A DNA stretch of 64,000 bases. Origin: Triticum aestivum. Its lineage: Eukaryota > Streptophyta > Magnoliopsida > Poales > Poaceae. The translations under genes and the position numbers were made by a program. The stretch is taken from the NCBI RefSeq assembly GCF_018294505.1, contig NC_057796.1, positions 192,618,239-192,682,238 on the forward strand, written 5' to 3'. Shown piece after piece: positions 20,561-31,997 of this stretch (within the stretch, counting starts at the first letter, position 1; each line of letters opens with the position of its first letter). Under the pieces are notes generated by a model. The model was not told the origin of the DNA, ran no database searches, and saw nothing but the letters and a program-made list of their open reading frames with translations.

Positions 20561-21480
20561 CCCTCATGTCCCCGGTCCATAATGACTACCGATGAACAAC
20601 GGAGGGATGCTTTAGTAACTAGACAATGTTACCTACCGTGCCGAGCACGGTTCAATTCCCTCGGTCGCCGCTCGTCAAGGTCACCCGTCAACTGCATTGC
20701 CCAGTACTACTACTACTACTACGCCAGGATGAGCACAGAATTGAGCCCGTTTGTTCGTGCCTAGTACTTGAGTTAATATATCAGGCAATGCACTGGTACG
20801 GAGGGATTATCCTTTTACTCTGCATATATAACTTGTCTGAAGTCTAACTAAGCAAAATGTTTGACCAAATCCTTTCTTAAGAAATACAACAGGACAGATG
20901 TACGGCTTGAAAATTTATTGCATGATGCAGGTTATGATATTGTTTCGAATCCTGGATCTTAAATTTCAGAAAATCCAAAAGTGAGCATAAATTCTTGGAA
21001 CTAAGCATGGTCACGTGATATGGCACAAATATTACTTCGTAAGTTTTTTCTTCAACGAGACAAGCTGCTTATGACAAGTTGCACAAATGAAGAGCCAAGG
21101 TATTTTGGAACAAAGACCTGTCACGTTAAGGCGAACGCTTTCACTATTGAAACCGTGGGCGTTTACGTGCCGCCACGAGTCCCCGCTTCTCATCGGCAGG
21201 TGCCGTCCGAGCAAGCGTGTGAGTCGACGGGATGCGTGCGAGCAGACCGCTGCGGCGGCTATCAGGGAGGCGTGCAAGCAGACCGTTGTGCAGGCTCACC
21301 GGGAGGCGAGCCCTTTGACCAGGCTCCGCCGCCCACCGTCGTCCCAACTGCTCCCACTTTTAATGTCGCCGGCGCCACAGTTTAAAATCAACCCCGCACT
21401 ACCCGGTATCGCTACAATCCTCTCTCTTCCTCTCCGATTCTCCTGACGTCTACCTCCAACTAGCCTGACCTAAACGTACG
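20561..21480. other. Spacer, no gene seen
   Basis: A short TAC microsatellite lies at about 20704-20722. The remainder is mixed sequence. From 21190 to 21320, CGAGCAAGCGTGTGAG and GTGCAAGCAGACCG.TG repeat imperfectly inside a GC-rich patch, but no domain is recognisable. Confidence 0.4.
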
Positions 21481-21510
21481 CCATACCGCATCACGATGGT
21501 CTGCCCTTAG

Positions 21511-22025
21511 TGTTCCAGTTTCCTGAGGAAGACACACAGCCGGAGTCTCAAGAACATAAGGCGCTTTGGGACGAGCTTGAACTGGCCTTGCGGGAAGACG
21601 CCGCGCCTGTCCCCGCTCCCGTTCCGGCTCCCGTCACCCCAACTGCGCCAGCACCCATCCCCGTGGCATTGATGGGCTGGGAGCCGGGCATTGTCGCCGA
21701 GCTTGATCCCACGGGGTTCCACGAGGTCTCCGCCGACTTTCACGTGCCCGTGCACCTGCCAGCGCATGCGCCTGCGCGTGCACTGACGCGCACGCCCGTG
21801 CCGGTGCCCGTGCACCTGCCAGCGCATGCGCCTGCGCGTGCACTGACGTGCGCGCCCGTGCCGGTGCTCGTGCACACGAATGTCTCCGCCGCGCCGTTGA
21901 TAGCGCCTGTCCTCGCGCGGGTGCCAGAACCCCCCTCAGCGGCATGGATGGCCGCCGTCGACCGCTTCCTTGCACCAACGCCAGTTGACTCGCTCCGAAG
22001 TCCAGAACATTTTGGCCTTCCTTGA
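21511..22025 (+). pseudogene. Pro/Ala-rich exon-like frame with 60-bp repeats
   Basis: A GC-rich frame of about 170 codons begins right after a CCCTTAG acceptor-like site but has no ATG at its start. It reads FQFPEEDTQPESQEHKALWD, then alternating PVPAPVPAP stretches, then SAAWMAAVDRFLAPTP. Two direct 60-bp repeats (GTGCCCGTGCACCTGCCAGC blocks at 21746 and 21806) encode VHLPAHAPARAL twice. In the next frame downstream the sequence RSEVQNILAFLEARPTS looks more protein-like, so a frameshift near 21990 is possible. It could be an internal exon of a decayed transposon gene. Low confidence. Confidence 0.3.
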
Positions 22026-22029
22026 AGCT

Positions 22030-22650
22030 AGGCCAACGTCCAGGAGTACGCCAACAACGGCGCAAGACGCTGCCGTCGCCGTCGGTCAGTGGCACGACGA
22101 CACACAGAGCACGGCAGAGGAGCCGCTTCCCACCGCGATACGCCCCCGCCGCCACCGCGTAATCTAAATTTGCCATGAAAAACGTTCGGATTGCATGCTT
22201 AAAATCCAAATGTTTATCATTTCCGTTTATTTTATATCGATCGTCGTATAATTTAAAGTCGGAGTCAGACTGAACGAAATGTATGGTTTGATCGATTAAA
22301 TGTTCTGCTAGAGCCGTATCAAATTAAATATAAACGTCATCAAGCCACATGTATTCCTTGTCATTCAACGACCTAGACTGTTTCAATGTCAAGCGCTCAA
22401 CATGTTTAGCGTGCAGTTAATTTCATGCCAAAAATAGTGCTAATCACATGACAACACGCAAATAATATCCTAGTAGTTAATATCCGCATACACTTAATAT
22501 ACTTCCAAATTAACGTGCATTGCACGTACACACTGACTAGTGCTGCTAGTACATGAAACTGGTGCCGTGACTTGTCAACGCGTCCAGATATGGTCAACGG
22601 CAACATCGCCCGTGAGTTCTTCCTATTTGCCCGTGCGTCTAAACGCAGAA
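22030..22650. other. AT-rich spacer, no gene seen
   Basis: This is low-complexity AT-rich sequence without splice or domain evidence. Confidence 0.5.
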
Positions 22651-23289
22651 GGGGAGGAGAGAGAGAGCACACATGGAACCCACCAGTAAGTGAAGGCGAA
22701 TAGTACTAAAAATAATATTACATGTTATCCATTAATTAGGCTGTGGTAATATAAAAACATTATGTGAACAAAGGGGGTACAACAAACATTGCTATTCTAC
22801 GTATGTTGCCTATTGACATGCGGCTTGAAGGCCCGGTCGCATATTCGATCCTCGTCCTTTATTTTTTAATTTGTATATGGGTCCAAATTTGTTTCATGAC
22901 ATGTGGGCCCCTCGGTGTGTAGTTTGTAGCACTTTAATTTGTGGGTCGAAATTTGTTCCATTCCAAGTGGACTATCGGTGTGTAGTTTTGTAGCTTATTT
23001 ATAATAATTAAAGAGAACAACATAATTTTTTTAATAATACCATGGTGCGACGTTGAAGGCGAGAAAGGACGTGCGAGAGAGCAATGATCGAGCTAGAGGG
23101 AAATCAACTAGGGGAGTTGTGTGGGTTGCGACGGTGTTTGGAGTAGTTGTGGGCCGAATGCTACGAAAATATAATCTAAACCGACCGGAATAAATGCCTA
23201 CACAAATTAATCCAAGGTTGGAGTGCCCCTCGCAATGTAAATAGCTCCGGCTTTGCGAGGGATGGAGAGGTAGTAGCTTCAACGCGTGG

Positions 23290-24010
23290 AAGATACGGTG
23301 TGAGAAAGCAAGGTCAATCGAGAGACATATAGATAGAGAGACAAAGTGAGTGTGGTCCGACATTCATTGAACAAATATATATGCTCTGGAGAGATATTGT
23401 CCGATTGAGTTTTTTTGGCAAGGGTGAGGGCTGTAAGATAGAGCTTGAGAGATGATCCAGTCACAGACGTGTAGATATTTTTTGTGCGTGGGAGGAAGCA
23501 AGGTCAACCGATCACATAGGGTCGTCGTGCGATCGAAAGAGTGAGACGGGTTGGAGAGAGTGACCTAGATAGACGATGTGCGTGAGAGAGTATACAATGT
23601 GAATAGGTCGAATTGGGCTCAAACATGGTGATATATCGTTTTTGTCTGAGAAAGAGCGAGGTCAAGTGAGACATACGGAGAGAGAGAGAGATTGAGTGAG
23701 CGTGGCCCACCATGAGGTCGAAAGAGTGGCGCGGCTTGGATGGACTGACCTAGATAGACAATCTGCGTGAGAGAGTATAGAGTGTGTCGATCGAGGCCCG
23801 AACAGGGAGATATATCATTTGTGTGTGAAAGAAAACGAGGTTAAACGAGACTCAGATAAAGAGAGCGAGATTGAGCGAGTGTGGCCCGCCGTGCGGAAGA
23901 AAGAGTGAGATAGTCTCGAGGGAGTGACCTAGATATACAACGTGCGTGCGTGCGCACGAGAGGTTGGGGGGCTAGATAGGCAATGCATGTATTTAGCGCG
24001 AGAGTGTGAG
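23290..24010 (+). repeat. GA-rich tandem array of about 180-bp units
   Basis: TGACCTAGATA(G/T)AC recurs near 23561, 23746 and 23925. Each time it is followed by TGCGTG.GAGAG and preceded by GTGGCCC.CC.TG and GAAAGAGTG. Spacing is about 180-186 bp. The plus strand is strongly purine-rich. Confidence 0.7.
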
Positions 24011-24692
24011 AGGGAGAGGGGGGAGAGAGAGAGAGCTGGGCATGGGGTGCAATGGCGGGTGTGTGAGGTAAATACATTTGGTAACAGAGTGGAAAAAGGG
24101 GTTGTGTAGTTGAGAGACTTAGAGATCGAAACATGGAGAGAAAGAATGAACGTGTGTTGGAAACCGATAGCTTACTAAGGTGGTTAGGAGAGGAAGATTG
24201 ACCGATACAGGAAGTATGTAGCGTTTTTGCAGGGGGGGGGGGGCTAAAAAGAACATTTGAATGTACATTGTACGAGACTTAATATCGATGTTTCAATTCG
24301 GTGTACATTGTAAGATTTGAACCGAGGACCAGGCATACGGGTAATTATTTTGAATTCGTGCCATACTAAGTTTCGAAAAGTTGACATTGACTCAGTTTGT
24401 TGTGCTATTTTGTAGGTCATATGTTTGAATCCATCCAAAAGTTTTCTCACTACCATGGTGTTCATCATATACATATGAATTTGTATTAAAAAAGTAGCGT
24501 GGATACAGTGAAATGCGAAATCCACGTTAGAATTGGAGATCGCTACGTGACACACACTCTAATTCAAATAACTAACTATGTGACACACACTCTAATTCAA
24601 ATAACTAATTATGTGACACACTCTAATCCACGTTAGCGTGGGTACCATTTCGATTTTTTTTCAAATAACTCCTCATTAATTAATTTATAGTA

Positions 24693-24796
24693 CTCCCTCT
24701 GTTCACTTTTATAAGACCTTGAAGACATTTTAGACAATGTGCAAAACAGTTCATTTTAAGTTGTCTGAAACGACTTACAAAAGTGAACGGATGGAG
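24693..24796. mobile_element. Stowaway MITE (104 bp)
   Basis: CTCCCTCTGTTCACTTTTAT and ACAAAAGTGAACGGATGGAG are inverted ends with TA on both sides. The interior TTGTCTGAAACGACTTACAA region continues the hairpin. Confidence 0.88.
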
Positions 24797-25199
24797 TATC
24801 TCGTTTCGAATGACTAATTATTGCAAGGAAAACACGGGCATGGTAATACAAATGAAAGAAGATTCGTTTGCATTCTCAAATGTAGGCGCACCAGGCAGAC
24901 CAGGGTCGTGTCAGGGTGGACGCTGCTTCGGTGCCTTAAAGGCAACTGCCCTTGGGTCACTGACATGTGGGCCAGCCACCTGTTGGGCCCACATGTCATG
25001 GACACAAAGGCAGGTGCCTTAAGGCACCGAAGCATAGTCCTGTCGGGGTGGTCGCATGTGTCGGACGGACGCGTAGCACCCAGCCACCCACCCCCTCCCC
25101 CCCCAAAAAAAGGACGACGACAATATAAGTCCGCGCTTCCACGTTTCGGATTGAAATATCTTGCAGCCCCAATTCCAGCCCTGCAAAATCTCTCTTCTC

Positions 25200-25940
25200 C
25201 ACCGTCCCCTTCCGCGCCCAGATTGCTCAAATCCCTAATTCGCCGCCAACCCTCGAATCGCCCCTCGTCTCGTCTCTTTCCCCACCGTTCCCACCTCTGT
25301 GCCAGACGACGATGACGAAGACGACGGTCGCGCTTCACCACCCCACCGGAGCTACCTCATCTACGCCCTCGTCCACCGCACCGGGTGGTCCACCGACAAC
25401 GTCGGCCGCCGCAACCGACGTGCCTCATAGACACCGAGTTCCACCGCATCAGGTGCGCTTCACCGACGCCGTCTCCCAGCTCACCGGGGCTACTTCACCG
25501 AGCACATCGTCGCACCTCCGCCCCCCGAGGCCGTTGGGGCTTCACCAACGGTCTCGTCCACCGCATCATAGCGCTCCGCTGCCACTCAAGATCTGCATCC
25601 GTGCGCGGCCAGCCAACGCCAGTGCATCACCCTCAACGGCTCTGAAGTGACCCGCACTCTAGCTAGGCGAGCATGCCCAAACGCCGGCCCGAACTAGGTA
25701 TCCACATATCACTCCCTTGTGCACTGTTCTGACGATGTTTGGATATCCTTTCACTGCTCTCTTAGCTTACACGCCTATGCAACTCTGACTTTAACTCTTA
25801 TTTCTTCTGGAGATATCATCTGAAACAAGCAAATCCATTTTTTAGCGAAGCATGACGGCGCTACGAGATCTGGTACACATCCTGCACACCCGTATAACCT
25901 TGTAAGTATCTGTCCTCCGGTACAACATCAAGGTTGAGTC
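25200..25940 (+). other. GC-rich exon-like block
   Basis: The ATG at 25312 opens a Thr/Pro/Ser-rich frame of 112 codons in a region where other frames are also open. The position, downstream of TATAAG at about 25124, fits a transcribed leader or first exon of the degenerate gene copy at 25960-26095. No domain is seen. Confidence 0.3.
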
Positions 25941-25959
25941 CTCTTATTTGATAAACCAT

Positions 25960-26095
25960 TCGCCGTGTCAAAAATGCAGAGGGGGATGCAAGGAGCACAA
26001 GGCCTGCACATCCAAGCAAGTGGTAACATGGACTTGTACATGGAACATCCCAAGCGCAAGCAGAGCTGCAGTGAGCCTGTACAACGAGCTAGCGT
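25960..26095 (+). pseudogene. Isolated exon, copy 1 of a duplicated coiled-coil gene
   Basis: A short coding-like segment reads QGLHIQASGNMDLYM, then KRKQSCSEPVQRAS, followed by a GTAAGTCC donor. It aligns with the exon at 27800-27915 (LRIQAIDAMDS, KRKRSCSVPVQRTS, donor GTAAGTTC). The rest of the gene is not found nearby, so this is a fragment. Confidence 0.45.
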
Positions 26096-26099
26096 AAGT

Positions 26100-27790
26100 C
26101 CCTGCATTTCATTTAATTCGTACTGGCATTCGTGTATGATTTGTGTGCAGTGGCTGATCCACGAATTCAAGTTACCAGGGGCGAACATTTAACTTAAAAA
26201 ATACGAAGGCACTTGCACTCCGGAAATCAACATAACTTGAGAAATGTGAAGCTACATGCACTTTGAAAACCAGCTAATGATCCAAAGTAGTTCAGATTAT
26301 AAACACTAAATGATGCAAGAACCAAAAAACACAAAATGCAACATGGTGTACAAGGACTACAAACATGGTTTGTACCTGCTTGAATTATTTGTTCTCTGGC
26401 TGAAAATATCGAAGTGTAATTGCACGTATAACCAGTGCGCAAACTGCATATCAATATATCTATCCTGCACAAGTATGGCAATAGTTTCAAACAACAGATT
26501 AGAAAAGTATTTATGCTATGTTGTCATGATACGGGGACTTTCTGGTAGATGGCATCGACATTTCCTCAAGCTATGAAAATGCACTATAATTTGCTTGTCA
26601 TCAATGCCTGCAAATCTCTGTCTCTCTCAACATAGTAGATCATCATTAGACACTAAATCCTTCAATGAGCTTGCAAAATGCTTGCATTAGAACCCTCATT
26701 AGACACTATATGTTCATCACCAGGAGCATGTAAAATGTTTGCATCAAATCCTTCATTAGCAGTCTGTTCATTAGACACTTCAGGCTCAAGAACAACATGA
26801 GCTTGTATGTTTGCACCAGAAACTTGATTAGATAGATCAGATTCAGTCAGTTCAGTATTGATTGGGGGAGTTATAAAATAAGTAGAAATTGGTTTCATTT
26901 TCTCATAGATTCCCTACATACAAGCAGTTTTACAACACCGTCAGGTTTAACTATTGGCCAGAAATTGAAGATTTGAATTAGATATAATCAGGGATGTGAT
27001 GTACCTGCTCGTTGCGCATGCTACTCTTGCAAGCTGCGACTGTCCGTTTGTGCAAGCTCGATGCCATGCCCGTGCTGCCGCCGCTGCCTCCCACGCAGGC
27101 TACACCCAGGGTTGGATCTTCATCTTCTTGTCCTTTCGTTCGCTTGAAGCCCGGCGACCGCCCTCCAACGAGGGCGCGAGGAAGTGTTGTGCCGGTCTGT
27201 CCAGCGGCGGCTAGGTTAGGAGCGAACCAGACTGGAGGCTGGAGCGAATGAATTGGGATTTTTCCTGCTGTCGATCGATATGGGAGGCGCTCGTTTGGGC
27301 CGTGAGCCTGCTATAGGGCCTGCCTTGCACTTATGTTATTGGCCCATCCAAATTGAAACATTTTTCTTGATTTTTTACATTGCCTGCTCGTGCGTTGGGA
27401 TGAACAAAACTAGCGTGGGCCAACCTGGACGACTCAAACTAGGTGCACACTTTCCAGCCACCTGAGGCGGCCGCCCATACCAGCCCCTATGGTGGCGTCG
27501 CCCCTTTTTGCGTGTATGATTGGATAGTGAAAAATATTCCAATGGCGCTTTTGATTTACCCACAGAATGGTTGAATTTCTTGTTTCTATTAACTGAGTTC
27601 GCCAATAATGTGAAGGATGCCAGTCTTTTCATCCTATTGTAGATTGCTTAGATCTCGATATGCCAAAAGTAATCACATGAAATATACAGTAAAAGCTAGT
27701 GTGATGTGTTTGGCTACAACTAGTCTGACTACACGTCCTCATATAACATATCAAGGACGCACCATCTTACCAGATTAACCATTCGACTTA
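26100..27790. other. Spacer with decayed sequence, no gene called
   Basis: A minus-strand frame at 26662-26898 encodes imperfect repeats (SNEGSNASILQAH, ANEGFDANILHAP) and might be a decayed exon. A GC-rich patch at 27010-27240 has open frames on the plus strand, but I cannot support a gene. Confidence 0.4.
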
Positions 27791-28575
27791 CCCATGCAGT
27801 GTGGGAAGAAAGAAGTATTGGGACTGCGTATCCAAGCAATTGATGCCATGGACTCCTTCGTACAACCTTGTAAGCGAAAAAGAAGTTGCAGTGTGCCTGT
27901 ACAAAGAACTAGCGTAAGTTCAGTTACCTCCTTCTCAGAATTTTAGTTAGCCACTTATTGCAAAATTGTTCAATTACGTTGCTTGGCTTAATTTAGTTTG
28001 CTACTGATTACATAATGGCACAGCCTGTTAATCATATTGTAGACTGCGCCTATCTATGTGTTTGATACTTACTGTTAAGAATTACCTGTTTGCCTTAACT
28101 TAAATATCTACTTGTTTGTTTAACTGCTTTGCTGCTGCAACAGCGGGTTACAATGATGTTAATAACTACTTTTCAGCATCCAATTGAAACTCTTTAATTC
28201 CTTGTTTGTTTAACTGGTTTGCTGTTATAACTCCCAGTTGAGATGTTTTGCTAACTTCAACTTTTCTGAATCCAATCGGAACTTTAATGGCAAAATAGGT
28301 TAGCCCACAGCAGTGGCACCGGCCCAATCGTGCATTATGAATTGCCAACTGCTGATGCTCTAGAGGCTAAACTAGTGGTAGAAAGAGATTCTGCTTCTGC
28401 ACTTAGAGATGAAGTTGACATGTTGAGGAAGCAAACAGCACAATCACAAGCAGTACTCAAGACAACCATTAAATATTTGGTGGATTTCAAAATGAAGCAA
28501 GCTGAGACTGACCAGATTGTTAAGGTCCTGAAGGAAAAAAGGAAATTAAATTCCTACTTGGTAAATCATAGGTGA
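27790..28575 (+). pseudogene. Partial coiled-coil gene, copy 2 (CACTA accessory-protein-like)
   Basis: One exon (about 27800-27915) ends at AGC/gtaagttc. After an intron, an AAAATAG acceptor near 28299 leads into a last exon to the stop at 28573-28575. That exon encodes a coiled coil: ADALEAKLVVERDSASALRD, DEVDMLRKQTAQ, KQAETDQIVKVLKEKRKL. The last exon resembles, in layout, the C-terminal coiled coil at 34590-34945 (SVRLLQSQVLAERHSATQLR). Compared with that copy the central transposase-like exons are missing, so I regard it as a truncated duplicate. Confidence 0.4.
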
Positions 28576-29990
28576 AATGTTCTTTCCATAGTTGAATAAC
28601 CTTTGTGTTGTCTGTTCATGTAATCAATCAAACCATTTGTTTTAGAGATCATGTAATAATTGTTTTTGTTTTGTTTTTTGGTTTGTAATTTTATTTGAGC
28701 ACAAGTCTGTATCAATTGATAAGACTCGGAGACATTTCATTTGGATTGCTGTGCCAGACCTACAAATATGCCAATCGGGCTGAATGTGCATTCAGCAATA
28801 GTAGTAGTATAGATGGACCATAAGTAGCACGCATTGGAAAGGGCCAAGATGCTGGCTAAAAAACGATGTTGTTGTAGCCAAAAAAAAGTACAGCGGCCTG
28901 GCTTATGTATGTTAGTTGATATTATTGATCCATATACTCTATAAGTGTTTATATGTCTGTTAGTTCTGTACATTATTCGTTGATTGACTCGGTATTTGAA
29001 TCTTGATACATTGCTTGTGTACATATCTAAATGGGAGTACACATTATGCTGCGTGTGACATTTGAATTGGACATGAAGTGTTCCAAATATTCGAATTCAC
29101 CTTAAACTGGATTCTAGTTTCTGAATTTGAGTATCGGCATTTGTAAACCATATTCATATATGGCAGTGGAATACATCTTTGTCGTCCTTTTGAAGATATA
29201 TAAAAACACATAGAATGATTTATAAAGATTCATATAGGAATACAAAATGGATTCGAATTTAGTTGCTAGGGTAAACGTGGATGCTTATTGTCCCAAAATT
29301 CGAAAGAAGCAGCAAAATGTCCACTCCCACATCGGCTGCCCGAAGCCAAGTGTTTGGGAGATGGAAATTACTGTCTACCCATTACACGGACAATCCATCG
29401 GCCCGATTTCCACTGCTCTAAATAGGGGTAGGTTAGTAACTTCAATTAGATGTGACACGACCGCCTCTGAGCCCATTCCGACACGGTGGGCGTCAAACAT
29501 GGGCGGCAAAACTCATTTGATTCAAGCTTGTCCGAAAGACCTCTGTTTCTCCCTCCATTCCCCATTCATACACGGTGGGCGGCAAAACAAACTCGACTCG
29601 GCCGAAATCGATGTAGGCAAATATTTTCAATAGGGGCAGGTTTGTAACTTCACTCAGACGTGACACAACCGCCCTACCTGTCAGCCCCGTTCATACACCG
29701 TGGGCGCCAACCACCCTCTCCTCACCCGAAATCGCTCTGGGCAAATATTGGCGAGATGCGAGATTACCGTCCTATCCCCAACCGACGAGACGTCCAAATT
29801 TTAAACGGGGGCTAAGTTCATAACTTTCCCATATTTCAGACAGGCGCGTCCCAAAAACATGGCTCCCCGTACCTCTCCCTCCATTTTCCCATTCATACAC
29901 CGTCCGCGCTAGAACACCCCATCCCCACACCAGCCTCCGTCCGCCACCCCATCCACCGCCGCCGTCCTCCACCACATCCATCGCCACCGT
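28576..29990. other. Spacer and upstream sequence, no gene called
   Basis: The unit TTCATACACCGTG(G/C)GCG, with variants, recurs near 29490, 29570, 29690 and 29890. Each is embedded in similar 100-200 bp context (AACTTCA.T.AGA.GTGACAC). This is a degenerate tandem structure just upstream of the GC-rich block at 30 kb. Confidence 0.4.
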
Positions 29991-29998
29991 CCTCCACC

Positions 29999-31100
29999 AT
30001 GCCGGAGCGCCTACCAAGACCGCGTCGTCCACTGCTAGAGATGGACGTTTCTCATCCACGGCGACGGACCAATAGCCTTGCATCGCGTCCTCTCGCTTCA
30101 TCGGCGCTGTCGTCCTCTTTGCCGGGGCCGCTCACACGACCTTCTCTTCCACCGCAATGGGACTTATCCCCCGATGCACCCGTCTACCGTCGCAGATCTG
30201 CTTCAACGCCACCGACAGCCATCGCACCCCCGATGCCTACACGGCGCCGCAAGAGAGGTGGTACTTCATATCTCCTCAACTTTTTGATCTCAACCAGAAA
30301 ATAGATCTTAACTTGGTTACTCTACTTTCTTTTCAGCTCTTCAAATTTAGTTCTTAGTCCGAAGCAAACAATGGATGCTAAATATCATTTCTCTGGTTTG
30401 CGGCTTCAAATCTGCCATGGCACAGCCATAATACGGTTTAATTGATCATGCTTAGGGTTTAATTGATCATGTTGGTTCCGTGGTGGTTTCTTTAATAGAA
30501 ATCGGAGGGGAAACCCTCTTTTGCTAAAAAAATATGCTTAGAGTTTCCCCCTTTTATGATCACTATACGATCAGAATACGTGCTTCGTGTCATAATAACA
30601 CTGCTCCACCCATCAAGCTAAACAAGCTTAGTTGTTCAAATACGAATCTGATATTATTAAAACAGAGTTGTTTAATTGGTCAGCTAAATGTTCCTAAATT
30701 AGTTTCGAAAATGCATGTTCGCCGCTCGGGTGTGTATCTCTACAGGGTGCCCACGGTGGGCTAGCCCACCCTGGGATTTTGGGTCGTCCCAGGCCCCGAT
30801 TCCCCTCTGTTCTGCTGCGCGCTTTCGATCTCTACTCGCCCCCAGCCGCCTGCCTCGCCAGCGACTTGCCGTCCCCGGACAGCATGACTCTAGGAGGAGA
30901 CGCCGGACTAACAGGAGGCCAGGAGCCGCTCGCCCAACAGCGTCACCGCTGCCCGGGCGCGCCGCCGTGCCTACCTTCCCAGTCCGTTCAGGGCTCAGGC
31001 GTGCAGCACCCACCAAGCCAACCCGATTTATCCTGAGATACGTCCTCAACACTCAGCAGCCACTCCTCATCACCCATTTTCTAATTGATTCATTACTCAT
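29999..31100 (+). other. GC-rich leader-like blocks upstream of the accessory gene
   Basis: There are two GC-rich islands (about 29900-30290 and 30730-31040) in AT-rich DNA. The first has an ATG at 29999 and an Arg/Pro/Ser-rich frame. The second begins with a GGGCTAGCCCACCCTGGGAT inverted block. By position they could be the first exons or promoter of the gene at 31998-34945, but I cannot join them with certainty. Confidence 0.3.
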
Positions 31101-31997
31101 TAGGTAGGACTGTCATTAGGGTTTGTTGTGTGCTCAGTGCTACCTACACTTAATGGTTCAGATGTATTTCGGTAATCTTTACTACCTCTAAAGTTCACAG
31201 GGTTTTCAAAATTCCGGCCCTCGGAACAGAAACTAGTCATTTTGGATTGTTGGTCGTAGTGACATTGACCCAGATTACTACTGCAAGCCAGGTTTGTTGA
31301 CAATTTTACTGTCTTTCTTACTCATTCGATATAATATCCAATTATTCACGTTGATTAGTTGCAAACAATAAGTGCTAGACAAACTTCTTCATTCAGATTT
31401 TGGACGGTCTCTTACTGCAGTTACAACTCTGCATACTTGTCCTAGTAAGCTCACAAGTAAATGATTGATTCACTACATCTATGCTTGCCTTGTCATATTT
31501 GTTGTCAATATTCTTTTAGGGTGGACCACCCTGTTTCTAAATACTGGAACCGTAGACATGAGTGAATAGTATTTCTCTATGTGATCTCTTCCATCATGTG
31601 TGGGTAACGAACACTGCATTGTATAGAAAGAAAGTGTCATTTCCAGCTTTTACATAGGTTTCGATCTTTTACATGGAATACAATCTGCCTACTTCCTTTG
31701 TGTCACACTACCAACACTCCACCCTTGAAGCTAAACATTATGCCACTCATAATTGCTTAGTTTATTTGTTCAAATACGAATTTCATATGATTCTAATGTT
31801 CCTACTTCAGTTTTGAAATGTGTGCCTGCCTGTTATAGAGACATAAGGGGTTTGTATTTCTGTGTGTAGTCTGGTCAGCACGGTTGGGGAGGTGAACTTT
31901 GCATATGCAGGGGTTTATAGGGAGACACTCTCCGAGTTGAATCCGCAATGCATTCCATAGATAATCTGACTACTTTATATGTTTTCATGAATCTCAG

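Larger units (their letters stand above)
22650..25200 (+). repeat. Segmental direct duplication, block 2
   Basis: This is the downstream partner of 18350-20560, with the same order of short matching segments. It is longer because it contains the GA-rich array and a Stowaway element. A run of 12 or more G at about 24231-24242 sits at the junction that corresponds to the GGGGAGGAGGGGTGGGGGTG segment of block 1. Confidence 0.65.

Noticed and set aside
20580..20670. tRNA-like T-arm (GAGCACGGTTCAATTCCC)
   Set aside because: No matching acceptor stem or anticodon arm could be folded around it. Similar T-arm-like phrases at about 18530, 22835 and 24425 also fail; they may be SINE relics.
21746..21866. 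CRISPR-like direct repeats
   Set aside because: Only two adjacent 60-bp units without unique spacers, in a eukaryotic setting; an ordinary tandem duplication.
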